Shown: positions 18,959 through 28,312 of the stretch, piece by piece | Layout: each line of letters opens with the position of its first letter | Position numbering within the stretch: the first letter of the stretch is position 1 | Assembly (NCBI RefSeq): GCF_039536765.1 | Contig: NZ_BAAAZF010000001.1 | Span: 682,001 to 746,000 of the forward strand | Origin: Parerythrobacter jejuensis | Lineage (GTDB): Bacteria > Pseudomonadota > Alphaproteobacteria > Sphingomonadales > Sphingomonadaceae | Length of the DNA stretch: 64,000 nucleotides | Direction of reading: 5' to 3' | Program-made: the position numbers and the translations under genes | The notes under the pieces: generated by a model | The model's database searches: none | Seen by the model: the letters and a program-made list of their open reading frames with translations, nothing else | Told to the model about the DNA's origin: nothing

Positions 18959-19017
18959 TCCGATACTATGGATACGGCACCCGGATTCGCAAAGCCTGAC
19001 TGGGGATAATCCCGTCT

Positions 19018-19054
19018 AAAAAGCGCACTATCCGCGCCAACATGGTGCGATAGT
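19018..19054 (-). terminator. Rho-independent terminator after the 113-aa membrane protein gene
   Basis: Read on the minus strand, ACTATCGCACCA pairs with TGGCGCGGATAGT (one bulged base, one G-U pair) around a short loop, and GCGCTTTTTAG follows. It begins 16 bp beyond the stop at 19070 and should isolate dnaE from the upstream gene. Confidence 0.65.
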
Positions 19055-19069
19055 TTGTTGCTCTGCAGC

Positions 19070-19411
19070 TTAAGGCGTCTCGCCGCCTTCTTTGGCTGCG
19101 GCGATCTTCTTGCGAGTCTCGCGTATCTGGCTGACCGCCCCATACACAATCAGGGCGGCGAGGAAGATCCATACCCACACCGGAATGTCCTGCCCGAAAA
19201 TCGCCAGATAGATATAGGCCGAAACGAAAAAGAACCCTGCCGCCATGGTCGGCAGCACAGTTGATTTCCCGGCCCGTGCATTCTTCACCAGCCACGCGAT
19301 CGAGGCGAGGAAGAATGGCACCGCACCGACATAGATCGCCACGAACACATACGGATTGACGTTGTACTGGGCACCCTGCGCCAGAATCCATTCGTTGATT
19401 GCTTCAAGCAT
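19070..19411 (-). CDS. Small inner-membrane protein, unknown function
   Basis: A 113-aa protein with three predicted transmembrane helices (about residues 21-42, 52-72 and 76-93), an N-terminal amphipathic segment (LEAINEWILAQG) and a basic, lysine-rich C-terminal tail (RETRKKIAAAKE). I do not recognise a named family. It is likely an inner-membrane protein with a cytoplasmic tail. It is downstream of the glutathione peroxidase gene on the same strand with a 70-bp spacer, and is followed by a terminator. Confidence 0.75.
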   Translation of the reverse strand: MLEAINEWILAQGAQYNVNPYVFVAIYVGAVPFFLASIAWLVKNARAGKSTVLPTMAAGFFFVSAYIYLAIFGQDIPVWVWIFLAALIVYGAVSQIRETRKKIAAAKEGGETP

Positions 19412-19481
19412 TGTTCAAATCCCCATCTGAATATGCTCTTGTGTTCGAGCAGTGGGCAGCGCCGGTTACAGCGATCAGTTG

Positions 19482-19961
19482 TCAGAGAAGCTTTTCGATA
19501 TGTTTGGCAATCGACTTGGGCGAATCCTGCGGGGCGAAGCGTTTGACCACATTGCCCTCACGGTCGATCAGGAACTTGGTGAAATTCCATTTCACGTTGG
19601 TGCTGCCCATCAGGCCCTTTGCCTCTCCCTTCATCCAGTCGAACAAGGGCGAAGCATTTGCGCCGTTCACATCGACCTTCTCCATCAACGGGAAGGTGAC
19701 GCCGAAATTGATCTTGCAGAATTCGGCAATCTCGTCGGCATTGCCGGGTTCTTGTGCCCCGAACTGGTTGCACGGGAAGCCGAGCACTTCGAAGCCCTGA
19801 TCCTTGTATTCCTGAAACACCTCTTCCAGCCCGTCATATTGCGGGGTGAAGCCGCATTTGCTTGCCGTGTTGACCACCAGCAGGACCTTCCCCTTCTTCT
19901 CCGCAAGGTCGAGCGCCTCGCCGCGATTGGTGGTGACGGTAAAATCGGCAATGGTGGTCAT
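19482..19961 (-). CDS. Glutathione peroxidase family protein (Cys type)
   Basis: A 159-aa thiol peroxidase that reduces hydrogen or lipid peroxides, in bacteria often with thioredoxin. The peroxidatic residue is the cysteine in VNTASKCGFTPQY (no selenocysteine codon). GFPCNQFGAQEPG holds the glutamine and a second cysteine, and the C-terminal KWNFTKFLIDREG completes the catalytic set. The ATG at 19961 overlaps the stop of the upstream secreted-protein gene by 4 bp (ATGA), which fixes the start and indicates coupling. A longer in-frame start exists but adds residues not seen in the family. Confidence 0.93.
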   Translation of the reverse strand: MTTIADFTVTTNRGEALDLAEKKGKVLLVVNTASKCGFTPQYDGLEEVFQEYKDQGFEVLGFPCNQFGAQEPGNADEIAEFCKINFGVTFPLMEKVDVNGANASPLFDWMKGEAKGLMGSTNVKWNFTKFLIDREGNVVKRFAPQDSPKSIAKHIEKLL

Positions 19962-20461
19962 TTCGGGGGATCCTTGGGACGATAGATGAAGTCGAAGCTT
20001 GTCTGCCACGAAAGGCCATGGTCCGTCGAGGCTTCTCCGTGCTGGCGTACGCTCCCGTCAGCATTCGCGGTATAGCTCATCCTGATCAACTGGTGTGGTG
20101 CAGCAGGACTCGGCCAATTGCCGGTCAGCACCATGCTTCCCTGCGCCACTCCGCCCGAGAACATCACCGCACCGGGCGAGGAACCGACCCATTTCTGGTG
20201 CCAAATCCCGGTTTCCGGATCGAGATGGTTCAGGCTGGTCCCGCCTTGCCCACGAAGCGGCATCCAATTCTCGATCACGGCGCAGCCATTGTGTTTGCGT
20301 TCGATCCGGCTGTTGGCGACTTTGGTATCTTGCCCGTTGGGGTAAACGTCCCATTCTCCAACCCAGAAGTCGAATTCGGCATGGGCCTCACTGTCGCATG
20401 ATGGCGGCGCTGCAGCAGGGGCTGACTGAAGTGCGATGGCGACGAAAATTGAATACAACAT
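19958..20461 (-). CDS. Secreted DUF1579-like protein
   Basis: A 167-aa exported protein with signal peptide [16 protein letters not shown]. The mature part has the [14 protein letters not shown] opening seen in DUF1579-like lipocalin-type proteins, a [14 protein letters not shown] segment and a C-terminal [11 protein letters not shown] strand. Function is unknown; the fold suggests binding of a small ligand. I chose the ATG at 20461 because a GGGGG ribosome site lies 6 bp upstream and the signal peptide begins there; the frame is open to 20494. It is translationally coupled to the glutathione peroxidase gene. Confidence 0.7.
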   Translation of the reverse strand: MLYSIFVAIALQSAPAAAPPSCDSEAHAEFDFWVGEWDVYPNGQDTKVANSRIERKHNGCAVIENWMPLRGQGGTSLNHLDPETGIWHQKWVGSSPGAVMFSGGVAQGSMVLTGNWPSPAAPHQLIRMSYTANADGSVRQHGEASTDHGLSWQTSFDFIYRPKDPPK

Positions 20462-20559
20462 AGAACCCCCAGGAATGCGTGCAGTGAGCCCCATCGACGA
20501 TGCGGCAACTGCCAGGCAAGCGGAACTCGACTAGCTGCGTCGGCAGTTCCACCGAGGGA

Positions 20560-21234
20560 TTATTCGAGAAGCCCTTCGTGCAGCCGGACGATACGGTCCA
20601 TCTTGGCAGCAAGGCGTTCGTTATGCGTCGCGATCAGGGCCGCACTGCCCTCGCCCCGGACCAGTTCGAGCAATTGTTCCAGCACCGTATCCGATGTTGC
20701 CTCGTCCAGATTACCGGTCGGTTCGTCGGCCAGAATCAAATCGGGCCGGTTGGCAAGGCCACGGGCGACCGCGACACGCTGCTGCTCTCCGCCAGAGAGC
20801 TGGCTGGGCCGATGGTCGAGCCGGGCAGCAAGGCCCAGCGCCGACAGCAATTGTTCCGAGCGGGCTTCGGCTTCTGCGCGATCCGTACCGGCCACCAATT
20901 GCGGCAACACCACATTCTCTCGCGCCGAAAAATCGGGCAGCAGGTGATGGAACTGGTAAACGAAGCCAAGGTGATCGCGCCGCAAGGTCGTGCGCGCCTT
21001 TGAATCGGACTTCTCCGCCGGAGTTCCGGCAATAACGATCTCGCCCCCAAAGCCGCCTTCCAGCAGGCCGAGCGCCTGAAGCAGCGTCGATTTGCCTGAA
21101 CCGGACGGGCCAAGCAGGGCCACGATTTCCCCCGGGCGAATGGTGAGATCGACTCCGCGCAAGACATCGATGCGCACCCCGCCTTGTTCGAAACTGCGGG
21201 TGACCGACCGGAGCTCTGCAACCGCCTCACTCAT
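20560..21234 (-). CDS. lolD: Lipoprotein-releasing ABC transporter ATPase
   Basis: ATP-binding subunit of the complex that extracts lipoproteins from the inner membrane for transfer to LolA. The 224-aa protein shows Walker [13 protein letters not shown]-loop region [18 protein letters not shown], signature [16 protein letters not shown], Walker [13 protein letters not shown] and the H-switch ATHN. The start overlaps the upstream permease gene by 8 bp, confirming a two-gene unit. Confidence 0.93.
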   Translation of the reverse strand: MSEAVAELRSVTRSFEQGGVRIDVLRGVDLTIRPGEIVALLGPSGSGKSTLLQALGLLEGGFGGEIVIAGTPAEKSDSKARTTLRRDHLGFVYQFHHLLPDFSARENVVLPQLVAGTDRAEAEARSEQLLSALGLAARLDHRPSQLSGGEQQRVAVARGLANRPDLILADEPTGNLDEATSDTVLEQLLELVRGEGSAALIATHNERLAAKMDRIVRLHEGLLE

Positions 21235-22468
21235 AGCGTAGCACCTGCACCGGGTCTGTGCTCGCCGCCTTGTAGGCCGGATACAGCGTCGCGAGGAAGC
21301 TCATTACCAGCGCCAGCAGGACGATGCCTGCAATCTCCACCGGATCGGTTTTCGAAGGCAGCGTGGTGAGGAAACGTATGGAGGGGTCCCACAGGTTCTG
21401 CCCCGTCACGATCTCGATCCCGCGCACAATCGGTTGCCGGAACGTCAGGACCAGGAAGCCGAGCGCGAGGCCAGCCAACGTGCCGATTGCGCCGACAGTG
21501 AAGCCTGTCGTTACGAAGATCTTGAGCAGGGATTTGCGTGTCGCGCCCATCGTACGCATGATGGCGATGTCGCGGGTCTTGGCGCGGACCAGCATGACCA
21601 GGCTCGACAAGATATTGAAGGCCGCGACCAACACCATGAAGCTAAGCGCGAAGAACATGGCCACGCGCTCGACCTGCAAGGCCTCGAATATCGAACTGTT
21701 GATTTGTTGCCAGGTCCGTACCTGCGCCGTCCCAGACAGGTTCTGGGCAATAGGCTCCATGATCTCCACGACGTTGTCGGCATCCTCGGTTTTCACCTCG
21801 ATCATGCCGATTGTGTCGCCAGTCAGCAGCAAGGTCTGAGCGTCCGGTATCGGCATCACGACAAAGGCCTGATCATAATCATACAGGCCCACTTCGAATA
21901 TCGCGGCGACTTCGTATCCGACCTGTCGAGGTACAGTCCCGAAGGGCGTAGAGCGACCGGCCGGATTGATAATCGTCACCACATCGCCGACTCGCGCACC
22001 GATATTCTCAGCGAGCCGGGCCCCGATCGCCACCACTCCCGCATCGGGTTGCAGGCGAGTAATGTCTCCGAGCACGACCTTGTCAGTCAGCTCGCCAATA
22101 TCTTCCTGCGTATTGCCGCGCACAAACACGGCTTCGACCCGGCCGTTGAATGTGGTCAGAAGCGGCTGCTCGATAAGCGGGGAAGCTTCGGTCACACCGG
22201 GTGTTTCGCGGATATCGGCAAGAATATCTTCCCAATTGTCGAGTCGCCCACCGTAGGCCTGCACAATGGCATGGCCATTGAGACCAACAATCTTGTCCAG
22301 CAGCTCCGCGCGAAAGCCGTTCATCACGCTCATCACGATCACCAGCATGGCGACCGACAGCATGACGACACCAACACTGATCCCCGCGACAAGCGCGATG
22401 AACGCTTCGCTCTTGCCCGGAAGCAAGTATCGTTTGACAATGGTCCATTCAAAGGGGCTGAGCAGCAA
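21227..22468 (-). CDS. Lipoprotein-releasing ABC transporter permease (LolC/LolE family)
   Basis: A 413-aa inner-membrane permease of the MacB/FtsX fold. It has an N-terminal helix after the family-typical [20 protein letters not shown], a periplasmic domain (about 50-260) and three C-terminal helices, including the [22 protein letters not shown] region and the closing VLRYE. Only one permease gene accompanies lolD, as in many Alphaproteobacteria where a single LolF-type protein combines LolC and LolE roles; I therefore leave the symbol open. Confidence 0.93.
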   Translation of the reverse strand: MLLSPFEWTIVKRYLLPGKSEAFIALVAGISVGVVMLSVAMLVIVMSVMNGFRAELLDKIVGLNGHAIVQAYGGRLDNWEDILADIRETPGVTEASPLIEQPLLTTFNGRVEAVFVRGNTQEDIGELTDKVVLGDITRLQPDAGVVAIGARLAENIGARVGDVVTIINPAGRSTPFGTVPRQVGYEVAAIFEVGLYDYDQAFVVMPIPDAQTLLLTGDTIGMIEVKTEDADNVVEIMEPIAQNLSGTAQVRTWQQINSSIFEALQVERVAMFFALSFMVLVAAFNILSSLVMLVRAKTRDIAIMRTMGATRKSLLKIFVTTGFTVGAIGTLAGLALGFLVLTFRQPIVRGIEIVTGQNLWDPSIRFLTTLPSKTDPVEIAGIVLLALVMSFLATLYPAYKAASTDPVQVLRYE

Positions 22469-22626
22469 GGTCGATCCGGTCTGTTGCCTGTTCGACAGGC
22501 CTTAGGAAGGCGAACCTTTCTGCGCAATGAAATCCGCAAGTGTTATAACCGCATTATCGCCCTTGTAATCGAGCCGTAACATCGCCATTGGGTGGCTCGC
22601 AGCGGGGAGGCAGCGGGCGCTACGCG

Positions 22627-24099
22627 ATGATCAATACCCATCCCTTCTACGATGAACACGGCGACAAGCTTCGCGAAGAGTGCGGCGTGTTCGGTGCAAT
22701 CAATGCTGATGACGCCGCGGCAGCGACCGCGCTGGGCCTGCATGCTTTGCAGCATCGCGGCCAGGAAGCGGTCGGAATTTCCAGTTTCGATGGCAAGCAA
22801 TTCTACACCAGGCGCGGCCTCGGCCATGTCGCAGAGAATTTCTCCAGCCAGGAATCAATCGCCGAATTGCCCGGCTTCATGGCCTCGGGCCATGTCCGCT
22901 ATTCCACCACCGGCGGTGCCGGGCTGCGCAATGTCCAGCCGCTCTATGCCGAGCTGGCGACCGGCGGATTTGCCATTGCCCACAATGGCAACATTTCAAA
23001 CGCAGGGACCCTGCGCGAAGAACTGGTCCGCAAAGGTGCGATTTTCCAGTCGACCAGCGACACCGAGGTCATCATCCACCTGGTCGCCACCAGTCGATAT
23101 CCCACCCTGCGCGACAAGCTGATTGACGCTCTGCGTCTGGTCGAAGGCGCCTATGCGCTGATCGTGATGACGCCGCAGGGCATGATTGCCTGTCGCGATC
23201 CGCTCGGCATCCGCCCGCTCCAGATGGGGAAGATTGGCGACGCTGTTACATTCGCGTCAGAGACTGTGGCGTTCGATGTTGTCGGCGCAGAATTCGAACG
23301 CCAAGTCGATCCCGGCGAGCTGGTGGAGGTCGGTTTGGACGGCAAGGTAACGTCCCACCGTCCTTTCGGCAGCGGCGCAGCGCGTCCGTGCATTTTCGAA
23401 CACGTCTATTTCAGCCGCCCCGATTCCATTTTCGACGGACGTTCTGTTTACGAAGCGCGCAAAGCAATCGGCACCCAGCTGGCGATCGAAAACCCGTGCG
23501 ATGCCGATCTGGTCGTGCCCGTGCCCGACAGCGGCGTTCCTGCCGCGATCGGCTACGCCCAGGAATCAGGCGTTCCGTTCGAACTCGGCATCATCCGCAG
23601 CCACTATGTCGGCCGCACATTCATCCAGCCTTCCGATGGCGCGCGCCATTCGGGCGTCAAGCGCAAGCACAACGCCAATCGCGGCCTTGTCGAAGGCAAA
23701 CGAATCGTCCTGATCGACGATTCCATCGTGCGTGGCACCACATCGATGAAGATCGTCGAGATGATGCGCGATGCCGGCGCGACCGAAGTCCATTTCCGTG
23801 TCGCCAGCCCGCCGACTGCGCATAGTTGCTTCTACGGCGTCGATACGCCCGAACGGAGCAAACTGCTCGCGGCCCAGATGGATGTCGAACCGATGCGCGA
23901 ATATATCCGCGCTGACAGCCTCGCCTTTGTTTCCATCGACGGCCTCTACCGTGCCGTCGGCGAAAAACCGCGTGATGCAGCCTGCCCGCAATTCTGCGAT
24001 GCCTGTTTCACCGGAGACTATCCGACGAGCCTGACCGACCTCAGCCTCAAGGAAGACGGCGCGGCGCAGCTTTCCTTTCCTGTCAACAAAGTCGCATAA
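22627..24099 (+). CDS. purF: Amidophosphoribosyltransferase
   Basis: First committed enzyme of purine synthesis; it makes phosphoribosylamine from PRPP and glutamine. The 490-aa protein carries a short propeptide ending before the N-terminal nucleophile in EECGVFGAIN (C19), the glutaminase block HNGNISNAG, the PRPP loop VLIDDSIVRGTTS and C-terminal cysteines in ACPQFCDACF that fit the [4Fe-4S] Bacillus-type enzyme. The ATG at 22627 places the nucleophile correctly; an earlier frame start at 22588 has no support. The SDR gene starts immediately after the stop. Confidence 0.96.
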   Translation: MINTHPFYDEHGDKLREECGVFGAINADDAAAATALGLHALQHRGQEAVGISSFDGKQFYTRRGLGHVAENFSSQESIAELPGFMASGHVRYSTTGGAGLRNVQPLYAELATGGFAIAHNGNISNAGTLREELVRKGAIFQSTSDTEVIIHLVATSRYPTLRDKLIDALRLVEGAYALIVMTPQGMIACRDPLGIRPLQMGKIGDAVTFASETVAFDVVGAEFERQVDPGELVEVGLDGKVTSHRPFGSGAARPCIFEHVYFSRPDSIFDGRSVYEARKAIGTQLAIENPCDADLVVPVPDSGVPAAIGYAQESGVPFELGIIRSHYVGRTFIQPSDGARHSGVKRKHNANRGLVEGKRIVLIDDSIVRGTTSMKIVEMMRDAGATEVHFRVASPPTAHSCFYGVDTPERSKLLAAQMDVEPMREYIRADSLAFVSIDGLYRAVGEKPRDAACPQFCDACFTGDYPTSLTDLSLKEDGAAQLSFPVNKVA

Positions 24100-24813
24100 A
24101 TGACTGAAGCAAAACCTCTTTCGGGCAAAACTGCCCTTGTCACAGGCGCGTCCAAAGGAATCGGAGCCGCCACCGCAAGGGCGCTCGCGGCAGCCGGTGC
24201 CCACGTGATCCTGACCGCACGCGATGTTCGCGGGCTGGAGGAGGTGGAGGACGCGATCCATGCCGATGGCGGCAATTCCACCATCGCACCGGTCGATCTG
24301 ACCGAAGCCGATGGTCTGGCCCGCCTCGCAACGGCCATTGCGAGCCGCTGGGACGCGCTGGATATTCTCGTGATTTCTGCAGCTTACTTGCCGCATCTCA
24401 CACCCGTCACCCAGATCGACCAGAAGCAGTTCAATCAGGCGCTGACGATCAACGTGCTCGCAACCCAGGCCCTGCTCGCCAATTTCGATCCGATGCTGAA
24501 ACGCGCCGATGCCGGGCGTATCATCGGCCTGACCAGCAGCGTCGGTGCCGGACCTCGCGCCTATTGGGCCGCCTACGGATCCAGCAAGGCCGCTTTCGAC
24601 AACCTACTGGAAAGCTATGCCCAGGAAGTCGAAAAGATCGGCAATGTCCGAGTCGCTATCGTCGATCCGGGGGCAACTCGCACTGACATGCGCGCCCGCG
24701 CCTATCCGGGTGAAGATCCGCAAACGGTGAAAGCGCCGGCGGAAGTTGCTGATCGGCTTGTGGAATTGCTGGCTGGCGACTTTGAAACCGGCCACCGCGA
24801 GCGGGTTGGTTAA
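24100..24813 (+). CDS. SDR-family oxidoreductase
   Basis: A 237-aa short-chain dehydrogenase/reductase with the NAD(P) motif TGASKGIGAATARAL (about 16-30), the strand end VISAAYLP in place of the usual NNAG, a serine in LTSSVGAGPRAYW and the catalytic YGSSK. The ATG abuts the purF TAA with no spacer, so it is translated from the purF transcript. The substrate is unknown. Loss of the NNAG motif suggests a divergent member. The C-terminal EVADRLVELLAGDFETG resembles SDRs of uncertain role found next to purF in sphingomonads. Confidence 0.88.
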   Translation: MTEAKPLSGKTALVTGASKGIGAATARALAAAGAHVILTARDVRGLEEVEDAIHADGGNSTIAPVDLTEADGLARLATAIASRWDALDILVISAAYLPHLTPVTQIDQKQFNQALTINVLATQALLANFDPMLKRADAGRIIGLTSSVGAGPRAYWAAYGSSKAAFDNLLESYAQEVEKIGNVRVAIVDPGATRTDMRARAYPGEDPQTVKAPAEVADRLVELLAGDFETGHRERVG

Positions 24814-24917
24814 GGGCGCTTAAGTCTGGATCGTTACCTGCGGGTAAATGCCTGCCTCCCAAAGTCATCGAAAGCGCACGTGACCTACGAGCGCAATTGG
24901 GACCAGGTGCAGGAACC

Positions 24918-25271
24918 ATGCAAGAAATCGATGATCGCTACGCTCTCGCCGCTCAGGAAGATCGCTGCTCGCCCCGGGCGAAGCTTTCCATTCCGGCAGA
25001 ACTTCGTCCGTCCGGTGGCCGCCGCTATCACACGGTGGTCCACGACCTTTCCATTTCAGGCTTCAGTGCAGCGGCGATCAACCGGATGCATGAAGGCCAG
25101 GTCTGCTGGCTAACTCTGCCCGGGCTAGAATCGCTGATGGCCCATGTTGTCTGGTGGGACAACTCCATGGTCGGCTGCGCATTCGCCGACCTGCTGAGCC
25201 CGATCGTGCATGACAACATTCTGGCCCGTTACACGGGGCAGACGGGAATGGTCTATCGGCCTCTGGGCTAA
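24918..25271 (+). CDS. Single-domain PilZ protein
   Basis: A 117-aa PilZ domain protein, a candidate cyclic-di-GMP receptor. The RxxxR part is in EDRCSPRAK and the DxSxxG part in HDLSISGFS, so both halves of the binding motif are present. The C-terminal HVVWWDNSMVGCAF completes the barrel. The ATG at 24918 follows AGGAACC; a TTG at 24897 is a weaker alternative. There is a 104-bp gap after the SDR gene, and no diguanylate cyclase or motility gene nearby hints at the output. Confidence 0.85.
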   Translation: MQEIDDRYALAAQEDRCSPRAKLSIPAELRPSGGRRYHTVVHDLSISGFSAAAINRMHEGQVCWLTLPGLESLMAHVVWWDNSMVGCAFADLLSPIVHDNILARYTGQTGMVYRPLG

Positions 25272-25309
25272 CGGCAGAGGGCGGGCTAGCCCCCAGCCCT
25301 ACTCTGCCG
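25272..25309. terminator. Possible bidirectional hairpin between convergent genes
   Basis: CGGCAGAG (25272-25279) pairs perfectly with CTCTGCCG (25302-25309), and GC-rich inner segments GGCGGGC and GCCCCC can extend it. It spans the 27-bp gap between the PilZ stop and the serine hydrolase stop and includes that gene's last codons. There is no clear T-run, so activity as an intrinsic terminator is uncertain. Confidence 0.4.
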
Positions 25310-26525
25310 CGACTGCTTCCGCTTCTTGCATGATCGGGCCAGCCTGCCTGTCGATGGCTGCTTGGACCGCGCGATAGAACTCCTCACGCTGCGAACCCAC
25401 GCCCTCGTAATCGGTCGCAGTCGGCCAGTTGGAGTTGGATGCGATCACCAGCTTGCGGGCCGGATCGATGAAGATGCCCTGGCCAAAGATGCCTTGTGCT
25501 GCGAAGCTGCCATCATCATTGGTCCACCACTGATAGCCATAGCCCTTGCCCGGCGCGCCGATATCCGCCTGCTTCACGGTGGCGGCTTCGAACCAGCCAT
25601 CAGGCACGACTTTCTCGCCACCGGCAACACCGCCTCCGAGGACAAACAGGCCAAACCGCGCCATGTCGCGCGTCGATGCTTGCACGCAGCACCCGCTGAT
25701 CTCATGGCCGGTTGAGCCGAGCAGCCAGGTTGCGTCCTGTTCCATCCCGAACGGAGCCCAGATCTTCTCCGAGAGATACTCGCCCAGTGGCTTGCCGGTT
25801 GCTTCGCTCACCAGCACACCGATCAGGTTGGTCTCACCCGTCTTGTAGACCCACTTCTCCCCCGGGGGTGCCTCCTGCGCCAGAGTCTTCATATAGCTGA
25901 CGGTTACGTCCTCGCCATCGGCTGCCTGATGCTCGTTAAAGCGTGCGACGTCCGAATTCGGGTCGGTGTAATCCTCGTTCCACATAACGCCTGATGTCAT
26001 CGTCAGCAGCTGTGCAACGGAGACGTCTTCGTAGGGCGAGCCCTCCAGCCCCGTGATATATTTGGTTACCGGATCATCGATGCTCTCGATCGCACCGTCC
26101 TTGATGGCCGCGCCGACCATGGTCGATGTCAGGCTCTTGGCGACCGAGAAACTGGTCCACTTGCCCTCCGGCCCGAAATCGAGGCCGTACCGCTCCAGAA
26201 CGACCTTCCCGTCATGGACGATCACCAGAGCTGATGTGCGCTGGTCCGCGAAATATCCATCAAGATCATAGTTCAGGTCCAGTGGCAGCCCTTCCGGCAA
26301 TGGATAGGTCGCTTCACCCGCCTCGATCACCCGCGCCTCCGCCAGTACCGGCAGCGCATCCATGGTGCGGAAGGCCGCATCGCGCTGTTCGACGGACCAG
26401 AAAAGGACATTGCGATCAGTCGGCAGGTTGGAAAGCAACATGCGCTGGTCGCGATCAAGGCTGAAATAGCCAACGCCCAATACCACCGCGATCACCGCGA
26501 CCGCCCCCAAAATCCACTTTGTCAT
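25299..26525 (-). CDS. Serine hydrolase, beta-lactamase class C-like fold
   Basis: A 408-aa protein of the serine beta-lactamase-like family (COG1680 type). An N-terminal membrane anchor (ILGAVAVIAVVLGVGYF, about 4-20) places it in the periplasm, tethered. The SxxK nucleophile motif is in SFSVAKSLTS, and the second motif is PGEKWVYKTGETNLIG, where a tyrosine starts the YxN-like triplet (YKT). The C-terminal GYGYQWW and IFGQGIF segments follow. Most such proteins are esterases or peptidases rather than true beta-lactamases. A CC pair in ISGCCVQAS is unusual. It is 22 bp downstream of the cyclopropane synthase gene on the same strand. Confidence 0.85.
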   Translation of the reverse strand: MTKWILGAVAVIAVVLGVGYFSLDRDQRMLLSNLPTDRNVLFWSVEQRDAAFRTMDALPVLAEARVIEAGEATYPLPEGLPLDLNYDLDGYFADQRTSALVIVHDGKVVLERYGLDFGPEGKWTSFSVAKSLTSTMVGAAIKDGAIESIDDPVTKYITGLEGSPYEDVSVAQLLTMTSGVMWNEDYTDPNSDVARFNEHQAADGEDVTVSYMKTLAQEAPPGEKWVYKTGETNLIGVLVSEATGKPLGEYLSEKIWAPFGMEQDATWLLGSTGHEISGCCVQASTRDMARFGLFVLGGGVAGGEKVVPDGWFEAATVKQADIGAPGKGYGYQWWTNDDGSFAAQGIFGQGIFIDPARKLVIASNSNWPTATDYEGVGSQREEFYRAVQAAIDRQAGPIMQEAEAVAAE

Positions 26526-26547
26526 GCTGTTCTCTCCCCGGGCAATG

Positions 26548-27795
26548 TCAGCTCTTTACCAGCGTCACCTGGTGCACGTCGATATTGCCGGCGCGAAAGC
26601 CGCCCTCGCAATACATCAAGTAATAGCGCCACAGGCCCACGAACCTGTCGTCGAACCCGTCAGGCAAGGTGCCGCGCGCCACGACCTGGTCAAAATTCTC
26701 GCGCCACATGCGCAAGGTCTCTGCATAGTCGATCCCGAAATCGTGCTGGTCTGTCCATTCCAGCCCCCGCTCTTGCGCCAATTGGCGAAACTCGCTGGTC
26801 CGGATCAGCAGCCCTCCGGGAAAGACATAGGCCTGGATGAAGTCCGCGCTTTCGGCATAGGCGTCGAACAGGTCGTCCTCGATCGAGATATACTGGATCG
26901 CGGCCCGACCGCCCGGCTTCAGATTGCGCGCGATGCAGTCCATAAAGGTCGGCCAGTATTCGCGCCCCAGCGCCTCGACCATTTCGACGCTGGCGACTGC
27001 ATCATATTGGCCGGTAGTATCGCGATAATCCTGCTTCAGGAAGCGCACTGTGTCAGGTGCATGGGCACGGGCCCAGGCCAATTGCTGGTCAGACAGGCTG
27101 ATCGCATCGACCGCCGCGCCGCGTTCGGCTGCTGCCTTGGCCAGCGTGCCCCACCCGCAACCGATTTCCAGCAACGATTGGTCAGGCCCGACAGACAGGC
27201 GATCAAGGATCGCTGCCATCTTGGTGGCTTGCCCCTTATCGAGGTCTGCCTGATCCGTTCCGAACATGGCGCTGGAATAGGCCATTGTTTCGCCCAGCCA
27301 CGAAGAATAGAAATCGTTGCCCAGATCGTAATGCGCCTGGATGTTACGCTCTGACCCTTCCTTCGTATTGCGATTGAGCCAGTGGGCGCGTTTCAAGGCC
27401 CGGCGCCAGAAGCTCTTTGCCCGTGCAGCATCGCCCAACGAGCGTGCATTGTCGCCAAAGGCAGCAAAGATCGGAACAAGGTCCGGGCTGGTCCATTCGC
27501 CCGCTTCCCACGCCTGGTACCAGCCAATCGATCCATGGGTTGCGAGCCGGAGCAGCGCGTGCCAGCTGGTGACACGGACCTCGGCCTCAAATCCGGGCTG
27601 GCGACCGCCCAGCAGGCGGGTGCTTCCATCCGGTAGATGGCCCAGGATAGAGCCTCGTTCCAATCCCGCATCGATCCGGTCCAGCACCTTGCTGAATCCC
27701 GGCGCGAGCAAGCGTGCCAGCAGCCCGGGCGCACGTTCGAAACGCGCCGCGCCCTGCAGCAGGCCCATGCCCCGGTTTGTCCCTTCGCTCGCCAT
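26548..27795 (-). CDS. cfa: Cyclopropane-fatty-acyl-phospholipid synthase family methyltransferase
   Basis: A 415-aa SAM-dependent enzyme that would add a methylene bridge to unsaturated acyl chains of membrane phospholipids. Features are the N-terminal CFA domain, the HYDLGNDFYSSWL and MAYSSAMF segments, the SAM site LEIGCGWGTLAKAA near residue 210 and the C-terminal FIQAYVFPGG and FVGLWRYYLMYCEGGF. I prefer the ATG at 27795; a frame start at 27897 would overlap the divergent gene. The neighbouring photolyase gene suggests a membrane and light-stress theme, discussed under findings. Confidence 0.88.
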   Translation of the reverse strand: MASEGTNRGMGLLQGAARFERAPGLLARLLAPGFSKVLDRIDAGLERGSILGHLPDGSTRLLGGRQPGFEAEVRVTSWHALLRLATHGSIGWYQAWEAGEWTSPDLVPIFAAFGDNARSLGDAARAKSFWRRALKRAHWLNRNTKEGSERNIQAHYDLGNDFYSSWLGETMAYSSAMFGTDQADLDKGQATKMAAILDRLSVGPDQSLLEIGCGWGTLAKAAAERGAAVDAISLSDQQLAWARAHAPDTVRFLKQDYRDTTGQYDAVASVEMVEALGREYWPTFMDCIARNLKPGGRAAIQYISIEDDLFDAYAESADFIQAYVFPGGLLIRTSEFRQLAQERGLEWTDQHDFGIDYAETLRMWRENFDQVVARGTLPDGFDDRFVGLWRYYLMYCEGGFRAGNIDVHQVTLVKS

Positions 27796-27895
27796 GGCGA
27801 AACCTATGCCGCCCTGCCCTGCGACGGGCAAGGCTGCGCGGGCGTCATTTGGTGACCTGTCCCAACTTTGGTAAGCCAATGAAAGGAGAGACATC

Positions 27896-28312
27896 ATGAT
27901 AAATAATCCGGTCGTTCGGGCAATTGTTGCAACAGTATCTGGGTTGCTGGTGGCAGTGTTCGTGATCGCAGCTGTCGAGAGCGCGGGTCACATGATCTTT
28001 CCTCCGCCGGAGGGCCTGGATCTCACCAAGCCTGCCGATCAGGCAAGGCTGATGTCGGTGATCCCCTTCGGGGCGCAACTGGCCGTTGTGATTGCCTGGT
28101 TCCTTGGTGCCTTTGCCGGGGCCAGTGTTGCCACCTATCTCGGACGCAGTGTCATTCCGGGCTGGATCGTGGTCGGCTTTCTGGTGTTGGCCAGCATCTG
28201 GACCACCCAGATGTTCCCGCATCCGATGTGGATGATCGTGGCCGCCGGGGTTTTGCCTGTTTCAGCGAAATTGTTGGCGGACAAACTACTCGCCGCGCGA
28301 CTCAATCCTTGA
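27896..28312 (+). CDS. Small integral membrane protein
   Basis: A 138-aa protein with four predicted transmembrane helices (about residues 9-30, 58-80, 85-105 and 107-125) and one extramembrane loop containing IFPPPEGLDLTKPAD. A good ribosome site AGGAGAG precedes the ATG at 27896. I recognise no catalytic motif. It sits between divergent cfa and convergent phrB, and its last 11 bp overlap the phrB 3' end. It may share the intergenic promoter region with cfa. Confidence 0.8.
   Translation: MINNPVVRAIVATVSGLLVAVFVIAAVESAGHMIFPPPEGLDLTKPADQARLMSVIPFGAQLAVVIAWFLGAFAGASVATYLGRSVIPGWIVVGFLVLASIWTTQMFPHPMWMIVAAGVLPVSAKLLADKLLAARLNP

Noticed and set aside
27796-27897. Longer N-terminus for the cyclopropane synthase starting at 27897
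   Set aside because: It would overlap the start and ribosome site of the divergent 138-aa gene, and the extra residues do not match the family.
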